A stretch of DNA of 64,000 nt from contig JAHDVF020001556.1 of assembly GCA_022606425.2 (NCBI GenBank), positions 744,001-808,000 of the forward strand, given 5' to 3'. The notes below the pieces were generated by a model. It saw only the letters and a program-made list of their open reading frames with translations. It was not told where the DNA came from and ran no database searches. Every line of letters starts with the position of its first letter. Position 1 is the stretch's first letter. Position numbers and translations under genes: made by a program. Source of the stretch: Lepidostoma basale (lineage: Eukaryota; Arthropoda; Insecta; Trichoptera; Lepidostomatidae). This document shows, piece by piece, positions 58,901 through 63,229 of this stretch.

Positions 58901-59326
58901 AAGGCAAATCCGTTTGTGATATACTGTATAATCTGTATAGTAAAGTCACAAGAGCAAGAATTATAAAGTGAGTTAATAATAAAAGTTATGATATAATTAT
59001 TTGTTATGTAATAATCGTCTTAGTTATAATGCAGATTAATACCTTTTGTTAGATCATTAATGACAGAAACACGCGTTGATTAATAAAGGGAGACATTGGC
59101 CGATGTCTCGGAGATTAGTCTGGCAGATTCCCTTCCAAGATCACAGCATCTGGCGCGTCTTCTTACCGATTCGTTTTACGTGTACGTCCCTGTTGAACGA
59201 GACGCTCCGTTGCTTAGCTGCCGGACTGTGGCTGTTCTCTGTCTCGCCCTTTTCCACCTGCCTCTCGTCTCTTTGGTCTGTTTCTGCGTCGGTGGCTTTC
59301 TCTAGCTTTTCTTCTGCATCAGGCAT
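34394..59326 (-). CDS. Large charged, low-complexity protein (8 coding exons, 1651 aa), function unknown
   Basis: Exons 59326-59167, 43435-43264, 42031-39088, 38549-38397, 37512-37282, 36338-35677, 35206-35097 and 34917-34394 all have GT-AG ends, and their codon phases agree (1, 2, 0, 0, 0, 2, 1), giving 4956 nt with one final TGA. The start ATG (context TCACCCATGC) follows an in-frame stop. No enzyme domain, membrane segment or signal peptide is seen. The protein is rich in Ser, Arg, Lys, Asp and Glu and is probably disordered. Near the N-terminus KQRSVSFNRDV contains an RVxF-type phosphatase-1 docking pattern. A short Trp/Tyr-rich island near the C-terminus (SVLAPWKPRFYREGYDINYS) stands out as possibly conserved. 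Its nature suggests a cytoskeletal or scaffold role, but that is inference. I do not recognise the family. Exon 1 could instead be preceded by further exons outside the window. Confidence 0.7.
35097..35206 (-). CDS. Large gene, exon 7
   Basis: TRRRAPPNGSPAGSSTEGES and QRSVVYLHAPT. Acceptor TTTTAAG|G, donor ACAG|GTAGGA. Overhangs match both neighbours. Confidence 0.75.
35430..35545 (-). pseudogene. LINE RT tail fragment in intron 6-7
   Basis: The minus strand shows GEVESR-like and W-R-T-V-V-x-E-A-K-S codons of a LINE tail (forward words CTTCTTCGCGGCGCTACATC and CACTGGCTTCCTGTCC). Too short to class. Confidence 0.35.
35677..36338 (-). CDS. Large gene, exon 6
   Basis: 220 codons plus two bases: VEKDSVLTTTEEESHGSPKR, SLRFFGDTDQESV and a Ser-rich remainder ending S-R-N-D-I. 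Acceptor TTTTGTAG|GTT, donor AG|GTAGTT. Confidence 0.85.
36605..37175. mobile_element. Two J-type LINE 3' fragments, head to head, in intron 5-6
   Basis: 36605-36920 is antisense J family (3' UTR word TTAAGGCATCTATTGAGAA, then codons for the V-G-R-A end). 36925-37175 is a related but distinct sense fragment (RRTNLPLVMSVGRVIRRLN, S-D-L-E-I-F-S-V-S-E) ending near 37120. Confidence 0.65.
37282..37512 (-). CDS. Large gene, exon 5
   Basis: 77 codons: DLDYSQRRRLATPPPLERRS to GWFKSLDRLARKKKDVK, with a basic amphipathic end. Acceptor TATTTCAG|GAT, donor AAG|GTATAT. Phase 0 both sides. Confidence 0.85.
37690..37835 (-). repeat. P2-like repeat with ACACGTGT palindrome, in intron 4-5
   Basis: The minus strand reads CTCGAAGATGTCCTCATAAG, then ACGAAACACGTGTCGTG: a GTCCTC...-type stem remnant, GAAA, and the 8-base palindrome ACACGTGT ending in C. 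The layout is the same as P1 and P2 but the sequence differs. Confidence 0.5.
37945..38195 (+). pseudogene. LINE family A fragment in intron 4-5
   Basis: W-E-K-K-D-E-S-R-I-N-S..., then L-R-W-L-G-H-M and a deletion to the A-Y-L end. Heavily decayed. Confidence 0.5.
38397..38549 (-). CDS. Large gene, exon 4
   Basis: 51 codons: VKQLFSRDSSKKSKKGKESG to KKDPDLHYQS. Acceptor TTTCCAG|GTG, donor TCT|GTGAGT. Phase 0 both sides, so it could be skipped without a frameshift. Confidence 0.8.
38655..38830 (-). mobile_element. J-family LINE 3' fragment in intron 3-4
   Basis: Antisense: AAATCAGCTTATTTTTCTC, TTAAGTCATCTATTTGAGAA and the codons around the J stop. 3' UTR and last codons only. Confidence 0.55.
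39088..42031 (-). CDS. Large gene, exon 3 (2.9 kb)
   Basis: 981 codons without a stop; acceptor CTTCCAG|GCG, donor GAAAAG|GTAAAA. Contains basic, Ser-rich blocks (LLNLFKKTDKED), a K-E-P-K-P-P-A-R-P-K proline-rich stretch, KYFSPPKPARYFPPEPEYEP, and an acidic patch SEDEGFASSLLIASERQ. Near the end: ADSGIENDFRKDSNGD. The long open frame amid AT-rich repeats is the strongest evidence that the gene is real. Confidence 0.9.
42180..42590 (+). pseudogene. LINE RT tail in intron 2-3
   Basis: MLGISLRDRVRNNMVREKTT, ATLKWQWAGHVAR, LLTWRPW, then RVVWKRMKGVFVKEWKG. Tail with the W-A-G-H motif, 5'-truncated and frameshifted. Confidence 0.65.
42835..43115 (-). pseudogene. LINE family A fragment in intron 2-3
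   Basis: Antisense from AACAAACCATCACACCG to the codons for M-K-D-H-C-I-G-L-N. Includes WKEEWLRKIVNGVNG and RPKKTRHDEINQIL. Broken. Confidence 0.6.
43264..43435 (-). CDS. Large gene, exon 2
   Basis: Residues ~54-110: PSRAPPPASPAVRR, then QWLAGLSRQQLEREAELVLQ, a short amphipathic helix. Acceptor TGTTTCAG|CC, donor AGAGG|GTGAGT. The minus-strand frame with this phase is the only one that joins exon 3 without a shift. Confidence 0.7.
43465..43885. repeat. 23-bp minisatellite, about 18 units
   Basis: Tandem units of the form AACACAAGGGTTAAGCCAGA plus AT(A), period 23, with units alternating CGGTTAA/GGGTTAA and CCAGAA/CCATAA/CCCAAAG. It begins about 30 bp upstream of the exon 2 acceptor, within intron 1. 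Spacers are not unique, so it is not CRISPR. Confidence 0.9.
44020..44110 (-). repeat. P2 repeat fragment
   Basis: TATGCCTTGCTAAGGCATTA: the hairpin of P2 without the CGAAAC word (here ACCTGTT). Decayed. Confidence 0.4.
44111..44555. other. No gene seen
   Basis: Intronic sequence, slightly less AT-rich than neighbours, no ORF or known repeat. Confidence 0.3.
44560..44925 (+). pseudogene. LINE family A, two short fragments
   Basis: Reads VVHNGVVVPTLMHG at 44588, then restarts upstream at about 44675 (VVTENQSLSKKAKIAAYNGV) and continues QKKDESRINAIEI. The overlap shows a local tandem duplication or two insertions. Confidence 0.55.
45010..45262 (-). repeat. Repeat W, inverted partner 1
   Basis: About 245 bp that recur inverted at 49513-49765, 4.3 kb away. 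Shared words: AACTGTTGCCAGACAAAATT, ACACGATTCACTGAAGAAGG. A 67-aa minus ORF (44925-45128) lies across its edge and is not conserved in the partner beyond a few codons. Confidence 0.7.
45265..45345 (+). repeat. P1 hammerhead-like 3' half
   Basis: GATAGGTTGACGAAACAGCT, then GTCGAG and AATTGTGATACCATAAA. It keeps GAAA, the palindrome ACAGCTGT and the GTC, but the CTGATGA half is replaced by repeat W sequence (TCTCAGGTGAC). Confidence 0.55.
45606..46130 (+). mobile_element. LINE family A 3' end with open tail ORF
   Basis: An uninterrupted 164-aa frame (45612-46106), the same length as at 6354-6848, starting MAVHNGVLVPTIMYGSEAWN and ending A-Y-P-S-G-E-T-A, then GTTAGTTAATT. It is a different subfamily (for example MCAKSVYDRVTN). 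Confidence 0.75.
46341..46396. repeat. 56-bp perfect palindrome
   Basis: Two 28-base arms meet between 46368 and 46369. The centre GGCGGCCGCGGCCGCC contains two overlapping 8-bp GCGGCCGC words. The arms are the J-family codons around T-N-L-L-L. Confidence 0.9.
46434..46463. repeat. 30-bp perfect palindrome
   Basis: TTTTACCTACCGGCC is followed directly by its inverted complement. It lies 40 bp after the larger palindrome, in the same J-family fragment. Confidence 0.85.
46570..46800 (+). pseudogene. LINE family A 3' end fragment
   Basis: TRNRGRMTKTWHDQIN-type codons, S-H-A-R-S-R-R-N-R-R-A-C-M-T-R-C-M-N-V, and the end V-W-R-S-I-L-S-A. Ends in GATGGTTAATAAG. Confidence 0.6.
46830..46882 (-). 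mobile_element. hAT-like terminal fragment
   Basis: The minus strand begins CAGTGGTCACAAACTGCGGC, then TCGCGAGCCAAATGCGACGC, a pattern typical of hAT termini. No partner terminus found. Confidence 0.4.
46950..47275 (+). pseudogene. LINE RT tail, T family
   Basis: EVEDIIRWSRQRKRDWYGHV, QRMDTTRLPYIALHNQPHGT and RPRGRPPKRWKDSWEST. A near-identical tail lies at 50570-50830, starting and ending at similar points, including the GAAGAAGAAG run. Confidence 0.75.
47565..48262 (+). pseudogene. LINE family A tail, longer copy
   Basis: VNGENLEQVDEFVYLGSMFT, GNKVNGALTVVIANKNLS, then the usual tail with an open frame to 48170 (stop TGA in place of Arg). A related copy is at 28262-28945. Confidence 0.7.
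48300..48450 (-). pseudogene. J-like LINE tail fragment
   Basis: The minus strand reads HRLFYLARCRTNLPMVMPVG, R-A-I-L-L-L-N-R-V-A-S-E-V-D-I-F. It is a diverged J relative, close to the sense fragment at 36925. Confidence 0.6.
48470..48765 (-). pseudogene. LINE family A fragment
   Basis: Antisense from the 3' GAAGGGGTGGGCAGAAATAA to the codons K-G-S-I-R-W-F-G-H-M-E-R. Several stops. Confidence 0.6.
48955..49050 (-). repeat. P2 repeat
   Basis: Plus-strand words TGTTTTCTAGAAGTTATATT and GACATGTTTAGCCTTGCTAA. On minus, the GAAA is TAAA. Confidence 0.55.
49248..49323 (+). repeat. tRNA-like sequence (SINE head or pseudo-tRNA)
   Basis: A-box-like TGGTCTAGGGGATAGAACGC, an anticodon-arm-like segment (TTGG...CCAG) with an 8-base loop, and B-box-like GGGTTCGAGCC. 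It resembles tRNA-Glu. The acceptor stem does not close, so it is not a working tRNA. Confidence 0.5.
49513..49765 (+). repeat. Repeat W, inverted partner 2
   Basis: Inverted copy of 45010-45262, beginning CACCTGAGAGTAAGAAGGTT. A further 40 bp of the same edge (GTTGGAACCCTCTTACTCTC) recurs at 49874-49900. Confidence 0.7.
49790..50095 (+). repeat. Repeat V copy
   Basis: Holds AAGCGTGCGCTTAACCCAAC, CAATGACAGGTCATAAGTCC and GCATCTTCGTCTCTATTGAG. Shares these with three other loci. Confidence 0.65.
50110..50565. other. No gene seen
   Basis: Intronic; a GAAGAAGAAG run at 50155. No ORF. Confidence 0.3.
50570..50830 (+). pseudogene. LINE RT tail, T family, second copy
   Basis: Near duplicate of 46950-47275: EVEDIIRWSRQRKRDWYGHV, then MDTTRLPYIALHNQPHGTRP. 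Same GAAGAAGAAG end. Differences are a few substitutions, so the two are recent relatives. Confidence 0.75.
50860..51175 (+). repeat. Repeat V copy
   Basis: CATAGATGGCGTTAATCTAA, TCAGACATGGTCATAAG and GCATCTTCGTCTCTATTGAG. Sits directly after the T-family tail. Confidence 0.65.
51355..51455 (-). repeat. tRNA-like sequence (SINE head or pseudo-tRNA)
   Basis: On minus: GGTGGGTGAGTGGTACAGTT as a possible A box and GGTCCCGGGTTCGATATACG as B box. An intervening anticodon-like arm is present but no closed acceptor stem. A different head from the SINE at 32972. Confidence 0.5.
51830..52680 (+). pseudogene. Relic of an uncharacterised repeated arthropod gene family
   Basis: First part (51833-52045): LTISKAALNKFSQHLWHLSE, then a candidate GTAAGT donor at 52043. 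Second part (52360-52670): KDLFSRLKLDSSFLQEI, a stop, AAFVEAKKKVTSLK, then VVNDTAEWALNLMTDFHGLI and FILCCVQEHRKIYPDCKKET. The order and words (HLWxLSEE, LKVVND-x-AE) recall a family of multi-copy arthropod proteins that I cannot name. A SINE (52140-52355) and stops break it. Confidence 0.45.
52140..52355 (-). mobile_element. tRNA-derived SINE
   Basis: Minus-strand head (ACCTTCGTGGCAGAGTAGTG at about 52350) and B box GGTTCGATTCCC at about 52295, body to 52145. Interrupts the relic gene above. Confidence 0.8.
52950..53278 (-). pseudogene. LINE reverse transcriptase palm fragment
   Basis: The minus strand reads FFCAFVDLQKAYDRVN, then (after a frameshift) RAVASLYEGSTASVRVNGDI, KGVKQGCVLSPWLFNMYMDK. 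This covers the first catalytic Asp (FVDLxKAYD) and the KQGCxLSP motif but stops before the YADD box. It is the only palm piece outside the CR1 and nested RT copies. Confidence 0.75.
53285..53385 (-). repeat. P2 repeat
   Basis: The minus strand has TTTGATAATGCCTTAGAAGG, then GCGAAACATGTCATTCCC: hairpin, GAAA intact, palindrome ACATGT, then C. Confidence 0.65.
53390..53600 (-). pseudogene. LINE family A relative (diverged)
   Basis: Antisense: codons for L-A-E-E-R-R-K, R-I-P-N-E-E-V-R-K and R-M-N-A-S at about 53460-53580. Weak but in family A order. Confidence 0.4.
54100..54560 (-). pseudogene. LINE RT C-terminal tail, G family
   Basis: The minus strand reads MMTYRLETTTLTAKSVHRLK, TMERQILGVSLRDCIRNEE, ADVMDRVAKLKWQWAGHLAR, then a GRP region. 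The same family as 310-526 and probably 934-1366. Confidence 0.7.
54716..55040. repeat. P1 hammerhead-like foldback
   Basis: Left arm (54716-54770, minus) and right arm (about 54945-55040, plus) are inverted P1 flanks (TATGTATCAGAATT versus AATTGTGATACATAAAC). Between them the minus strand at 54809-54770 has CCTGATGATGTCAATATAGG, then TTGACGTAACAGCTGTCACG: intact CTGATGA, GTCAA/TTGAC hairpin, GTAA for GAAA, palindrome and GTC. Confidence 0.65.
55170..55262 (-). repeat. P1 flank fragment
   Basis: TAGTCCATTGTTTTGGCAGA and ATGATACTTCAACATTATG, matching the outer flank of P1 at 7157 and 59905. No hammerhead-like core. Confidence 0.6.
55265..55880. other. No gene seen
   Basis: AT-rich. A 75-bp stretch (55265-55340) is related to the tandem units at 59516-59790. 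Confidence 0.35.
55885..56425. repeat. Repeat V with inverted ends (foldback form)
   Basis: 55885-55972 (AATTGTATCTCAATAGAGAC ... TTATGACCTGTCA) is the inverted copy of 56262-56352. Between them is the V interior (CATAGATGGC words, AAGCGTGCGCTTAACCC). This locus shows that V ends in ~88-bp inverted repeats. Confidence 0.7.
56430..58415. other. AT-rich desert, about 2 kb
   Basis: No ORF of note. A hairpin at 56455-56500 (AATGAACTCC...GGAGTTCATT) and an imperfect hairpin at 56625-56690 (CTTCCACTT...AATGGAAG) are present. The rest looks like neutral AT-rich intron. Confidence 0.4.
58418..58530 (+). repeat. P2 repeat, paired units
   Basis: A minus-strand end at 58420-58495, then on plus TTTGATAATGCTTCCGACAG, TCGAAACATGTCAGTGG. 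GAAA and ACATGT are intact, TTGATAA in place of CTGATGA. Confidence 0.55.
59167..59326 (-). CDS. Large gene, exon 1 (N-terminus)
   Basis: 53 codons plus one base, from M-P-D-A-E-E-K-L-E-K to the RSVSFNRDVHVKRI segment, then donor G|GTAAGA. Its one-base overhang joins with the CC of exon 2 to give Ala. GC content is well above that of the flanking intron. Link to exon 2 across 15.7 kb is inference from phase and composition. Confidence 0.6.
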
Positions 59327-59329
59327 GGG

Positions 59330-59510
59330 TGACTTTCTGTTTGGTAATTGTTCTCTATCCGTTTCCCGACTAGTGTATTATCCTTCATCTATGCTTACTT
59401 CTAACTATTGCTAACTCCGGCGAGGATTTTTTTTGGCATCTGCAATGTTAATTAATCAATTTAGTACAATTAATAAAACAACAAAAAATTACATGGAAAA
59501 GAAAGTGTAT
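59330..59510 (-). promoter_or_regulatory. Probable 5' UTR and promoter region of the large gene
   Basis: Directly upstream (minus strand) of the exon 1 ATG. An in-frame stop lies 22 codons before the ATG. No TATA box is evident. A GGCATCTGCAATG word and AT-rich sequence follow. Assignment is by position only. Confidence 0.3.
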
Positions 59511-59513
59511 CTT

Positions 59514-59790
59514 TAGAATAAATAAAGTGATTTTTTCAAACTTTATATTTAAATCCGTTCATTTATGATGATTTTACTGAAATCTCTTTTGATGAAATTT
59601 CATTTGAAATACTAATTAAATAAAACGATGTTTTAACAACCACTTGTTAAGAATAAATAAAGTGATTTTTTTGAACTTTATATTTAACTCCGTTCATTAA
59701 GATAGTCAAATGATTTTACTGAAATCTCTTTTGATGAAATTTCATTTTAAATAATAATTAAATAAAACGATGTTTCATCAACTGCTTCCA
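59514..59790. repeat. Tandem duplication, two ~135-bp units
   Basis: Units from GAATAAATAAAGTGATTTTT at 59516 and 59651 each run to AATAAAACGATGTTT. Divergence is a few per cent. A third, partial relative lies at 55265-55340. Confidence 0.8.
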
Positions 59791-59889
59791 CTTTCGTAAT
59801 CATTTCGACAGCGATCGGTTAAAGAATAGATAACAATTTTATCAAACAGTCAGACGTATTAAAATTAAATTCCATTTTACCTAAAAGCA

Positions 59890-60125
59890 AAATTGAAATA
59901 ACCCTACTTAAATAGTCCATTGTTTTGGCCGAAACACTATGATACCTTGACATTTTAATAACTTTGTTTTATGTATCACAATTGTATTTTATTTTACGCG
60001 ACAGTTGTTTCGTCAACATTATCAGATTGTAATGATGTCAACATAGGTTGACGAAACAGCTGTCGCGTAAAATACAATACAATTGTGATACATAAAACAA
60101 AGTTATTTAATTTAACAGTTTAAAA
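59890..60125. repeat. P1 hammerhead-like foldback, both units
   Basis: Near-perfect inverted repeat. Minus unit 60025-59997: CTGATAATGTTGACGAAACA, then ACTGTCGCG. Plus unit 60029-60067: GTAATGATGTCAACATAGGT, then TGACGAAACAGCTGTCGCG. GTCAAC and GTTGAC pair around ATAG. Flanks ATACAATTGTGATACATAAA are inverted on both sides. This is the clearest P1 architecture in the window. Confidence 0.75.
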
Positions 60126-60539
60126 TAACCTTAATATCAATATTAAAATTCAGTAAGCTTTAAATAATTATTTTAATATTATTTTTGTATGGAATCTTGT
60201 TAACCACCCCTGAGCTGAATGTACATAAAGAAGTACGTTTATAACTATGTCACTAGACTGTCGATACTAGCGAGCCTGGCGAAATCAATCGTTGTCCAAA
60301 TAAAGAAAAAAATGGAAGTACTTCTTAAAAAACATCGTGTTAACCGATCTTTAATATACATACAAAAATATAGAGATGTAATATATACTATAATATAAAA
60401 TTATAATGGTAAAACAATATATAATATAAATATTATATCAAAATCGATTAAAATTAATTTCTTCCATAATCTATTTATCATCACTTTGTGTGATAGATTC
60501 ATATTAGAAAAGTATTTGAAAAACATGTAATTTTCACAA

Positions 60540-60700
60540 TACTTTTACGCATTTCTTACAACTGTGTTTTGAGTAGCAGACGCCTTTCCTCAGCGTAGAA
60601 ATGCGTAATTAAAAATATATAAATCAAACAATTACAAGAATATACAAAATTCTACACTGACGATGGGTGTCTGCGATCCGAAACATGTTTGTTAATAGTG
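60540..60700. repeat. P3 repeat, inverted hammerhead-like pair
   Basis: Plus (60655-60690): CACTGACGATGGGTGTCTGC, GATCCGAAACATGTTTG. Minus (60585-60545): CGCTGAGGAAAGGCGTCTGC, then CAAAACACAGTTG. Both follow CTGA-x-GA, a GGCGTCTGC-like loop region, an A-rich core and a short palindrome. Confidence 0.45.
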
Positions 60701-60829
60701 CAAAAATGTGTTGCGAAAACATAATGTTTTTAAAAAGTTTGTATTTTTATAATTGCTTGTACGTTAAGTTTTTTTTGTTGATAAGCATTATAATTTTAAT
60801 AAAGAAAATTTTTTTTAAATATTTTTTTC

Positions 60830-60870
60830 GACATTTCGAAGGTTTTACACGTTCATCATCAGGGGAACAA
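60830..60870 (-). repeat. P4 hammerhead-like word
   Basis: The minus strand reads CCTGATGATGAACGTGTAAA, then ACCTTCGAAATGTCG. CTGATGA and GAAA are intact but the hairpin between them is only GAA/TTC and there is no palindrome. Confidence 0.4.
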
Positions 60871-60874
60871 ATCG

Positions 60875-61100
60875 TTCTGAAATGAGTGATGATGAAAATA
60901 AAAAAAAGTGATGAAGAAAAAAAATAACAGTAATTTTAATTCATAAAAAAACATCTACATATTATATATATTCCATAACGCCTTAAGTTAATAAAATAAA
61001 TAAGTAAAACATAGTTAATTAGTGCGTTTTTTTAACGTATCAGTCATTATTAAAAAACTAAATATTAAACATGGATTTTCACACCATTGTTTAAGCTACA
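60875..61100. other. AT-rich, no gene
   Basis: Simple A/T-rich sequence. Confidence 0.3.
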
Positions 61101-61104
61101 ATAA

Positions 61105-61315
61105 ACTAATAATTACGAAAGGAAATGTCTGTTTTCTAGACGTTTTATTATAATTTATGTGAATGACAAGTTTTGCCTGTCTAAGGAATTTTCCAATGTA
61201 GCGAAAATCAAATGCGTTGTTGTTTTTAAACATATAAAAACAACTACGAATAAAATTTTTGCTACATTTAATAATGTCTTAAGACAGGCGAAATATATAA
61301 TTCATTCAAGTATTT
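61105..61315. repeat. P2 foldback
   Basis: TGCCTGTCTAAGGAATTTTC (61176) and ATGTCTTAAGACAGGCGAAA (61277) are inverted, as are TGTAGCGAAAATC and TTTTTGCTACAT. Centre holds AACAACTACG/GTTGTTTTTAAAC. The GAAA and adjoining ATAT/ACAAG replace the palindrome. Confidence 0.55.
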
Positions 61316-61329
61316 CAAAAGGGACGCTC

Positions 61330-61840
61330 CATTTTTAATCGCTCGTGCAGATTGTCCATCGTGGCGTCTTGTTGGAACCATATGTTATCGGTATCCATAT
61401 CATCCAGTTTAAGCTACAAGAGTCTTAAATTTATGCATTAAACGATGTATAATGGACTCCACAGGACGCCTTGAATGCCATAAATTGGCAGAGCACTGAT
61501 TTTGATAATTTTTTTAAACAATTTTAACGCGTTGTTGAAGCGTGTAGCGTTCCATTTTAAAATGTCTAAATGAGTAGTTTTGTCAAATTTGACAGCTATC
61601 GCTTTATTGAAATGGCCGCTATACGCTGTCAATGTTTGGGCGTCCCTATTAAAAAAAACTTTTGACCACCAGGATACACTACCAGCAGCAAAGCCACGGT
61701 GGCCATTTTAGCTGAAATTATATTCCATGAAAATGTCATTGAATGTCTTTTAAAATTAAAATGTGGCAATATCACTGAGACAAGTTGTTTTATTTTATTT
61801 CAAAGTTCGAGCGCTCTTAATGAAATACCCTATATTAATT
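61330..61840 (-). pseudogene. mariner-like transposon relic, internally deleted
   Basis: The minus strand starts near TATAGGGTATTTCATTAAG (terminal-repeat-like, compare 531-560). It encodes MERYTLQQRVKIV, then NYQNQCSA, SRRPVESIIHRLMHKF (helix-turn-helix), then jumps to D-T-D-N-I-W-F-Q-Q-D and N-L-H-E-R. WFQQD carries one of the DDE/D catalytic Asp residues of mariner-type transposases. The stretch between is deleted, and stops and shifts are present. Confidence 0.65.
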
Positions 61841-61869
61841 ATTTAATATGAAGTTTAGAATCAACAAAT

Positions 61870-62995
61870 ACAATATGTGCCACAAGGCTCGGTATTAGGA
61901 CCCCTTTTATTTATCATGTTTACGAATGACGTTGCCAAAATAATAGAATCCTTTGGCCTCCTCTCATATTGCTATGCTGATGATCAGCAACTTTATTTTT
62001 TCTGCAGCCCTGACGACACCAAACATCTTACGTCAATAACTGTCAACTGCATTGATGCCATATCCAGATGGATGGCATCAAACAAACTTAAACTAAATCC
62101 ATCCAAAACGGAATTTCTCTGGACTTCTTCCGCAAAGCGTCAACATCTCATCGATCATTCCTCAATTTAAACAGCTGACAATGATATCGTTCCCAAAAAC
62201 TCCACAAAGCTTCTTGGTGTTTATCTTGACGCAAATCTGTCTCTAAAATGCCAAATTAATAACATGGTCAGGGCTAGTTTCTTCCACCTAAGACGATTAA
62301 AATCGGTCAAAAGGAGTATTCCCCATGACACTTTCAAAACTATTGTAAATTCCTTCGTTGTGTCACGATTTGATTATTGTAATGGAATTTATGCAAACAT
62401 TCCAAAACAGCAAATAAACAAACTTCAATCTGCGTTCAATGCAGCAGGAAGACATTCCAAAAAAGTCCCATATAACACAACATCTCAAAGAACTTCACTG
62501 GCTTAAAAGTCCAGAAAGAATCCAGTATAAACTCTGCTGGACAGTTTTCAAAGCGCTACATGGAATGGCACCAAGTTATATATCTGAACTCTGTATAACG
62601 GACAGCCTAAATACAAGTAAATCCACACTTCGCTCGGCGAACTCCTCGGCAATAGGAAGATTAGTTGAGCCGACGCGTTGCCCCAGTACAGATTTCAGGG
62701 ATCGAGCGTTTGCGGTAGCCGGTCCATCAGCTTGGAACAATCTCCCTTCACACCTCAGATGCATAAATGATCCGACAGATTTCAGATCTAAACTGAAAAC
62801 CCATATTTTTCATATTTCATACCTAATTTAAACATTTACACTTTGTTCTACTATACTTTTTAACCGATCGCGAAAATTTTAGATTTAATTTAGATTTTTT
62901 AGATTTATAACACGTCTTAATGCGCCCTTGAGGTGCTTACACCACAAAAACGGCGCTATAAATGTTAGCAAATTTTATTATTATTATTATTATTA
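61870..62995 (+). mobile_element. CR1-clade LINE, 5'-truncated, third copy
   Basis: Reads PQGSVLGPLLFIMFTNDVAK, CYADDQQLYFFCSPDDTKHL (catalytic box), RWMASNKLKLNPSKTEFLW, a stop, then SFFHLRRLKSVKRSIPHDTF, and after a frameshift SHITQHLKELHWLKSPERIQ, FAVAGPSAWNNLPSHLR. The 3' UTR has CGCCCTTGAGGTGC and CGGCGCTATAAATG, ending in a TTA repeat (62968-62990). Here it is not attached to P1. Confidence 0.8.
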
Positions 62996-63038
62996 ATAAA
63001 CTAGTTTTAATTTCGTTAGAGAGTCGTTAATTCACAAT

Positions 63039-63134
63039 ATGGACAGTTTCATTTTGAGAACAAACAAAGCTAACGATACGGTATCGGTTACAATCAAACC
63101 TAACCGAACATCCTCTGACGTCATTACTTTCCAG
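63039..63134 (+). CDS. Candidate first coding exon of an unidentified gene
   Basis: 32 codons from ATG (context CACAATATGG), MDSFILRTNKANDTVSVTIK to D-V-I-T-F-Q, then a strong CAG|GTAAGA donor, phase 0. It lies 45 bp after the CR1 tail. The remaining gene is not seen in the last 870 bp. I do not recognise the N-terminus. Short, so a chance ORF is possible. Confidence 0.4.
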
Positions 63135-63229
63135 GTAAGAGGGTTCATTGTTCTGCACTTCCTTATATATTTGAGTTATAAATATGATCTATGCCGTAGG
63201 ATTCTTTCATTCTCCAATAACCAGTAAAT

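Larger units (their letters stand above)
43436..59166 (-). other. Intron 1 of the large gene (15.7 kb)
   Basis: Lies between a donor at 59166 (GTAAGA) and an acceptor at 43436 (TTTCAG). It contains a minisatellite, at least eight LINE fragments, SINEs, P1 and P2 repeats, repeat V and a 3-kb AT-rich desert. No further phase-compatible exon was recognised inside. Confidence 0.55.

Noticed and set aside
59076..59414. Plus-strand 112-aa ORF
   Set aside because: It is the antisense of exon 1 of the large gene, which has a proper donor, start context and phase match.
60830..60870. P4 as a convincing hammerhead
   Set aside because: CTGATGA and GAAA are present, but the hairpin is only three pairs and there is no stem III palindrome. 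Kept only as a weak relative.
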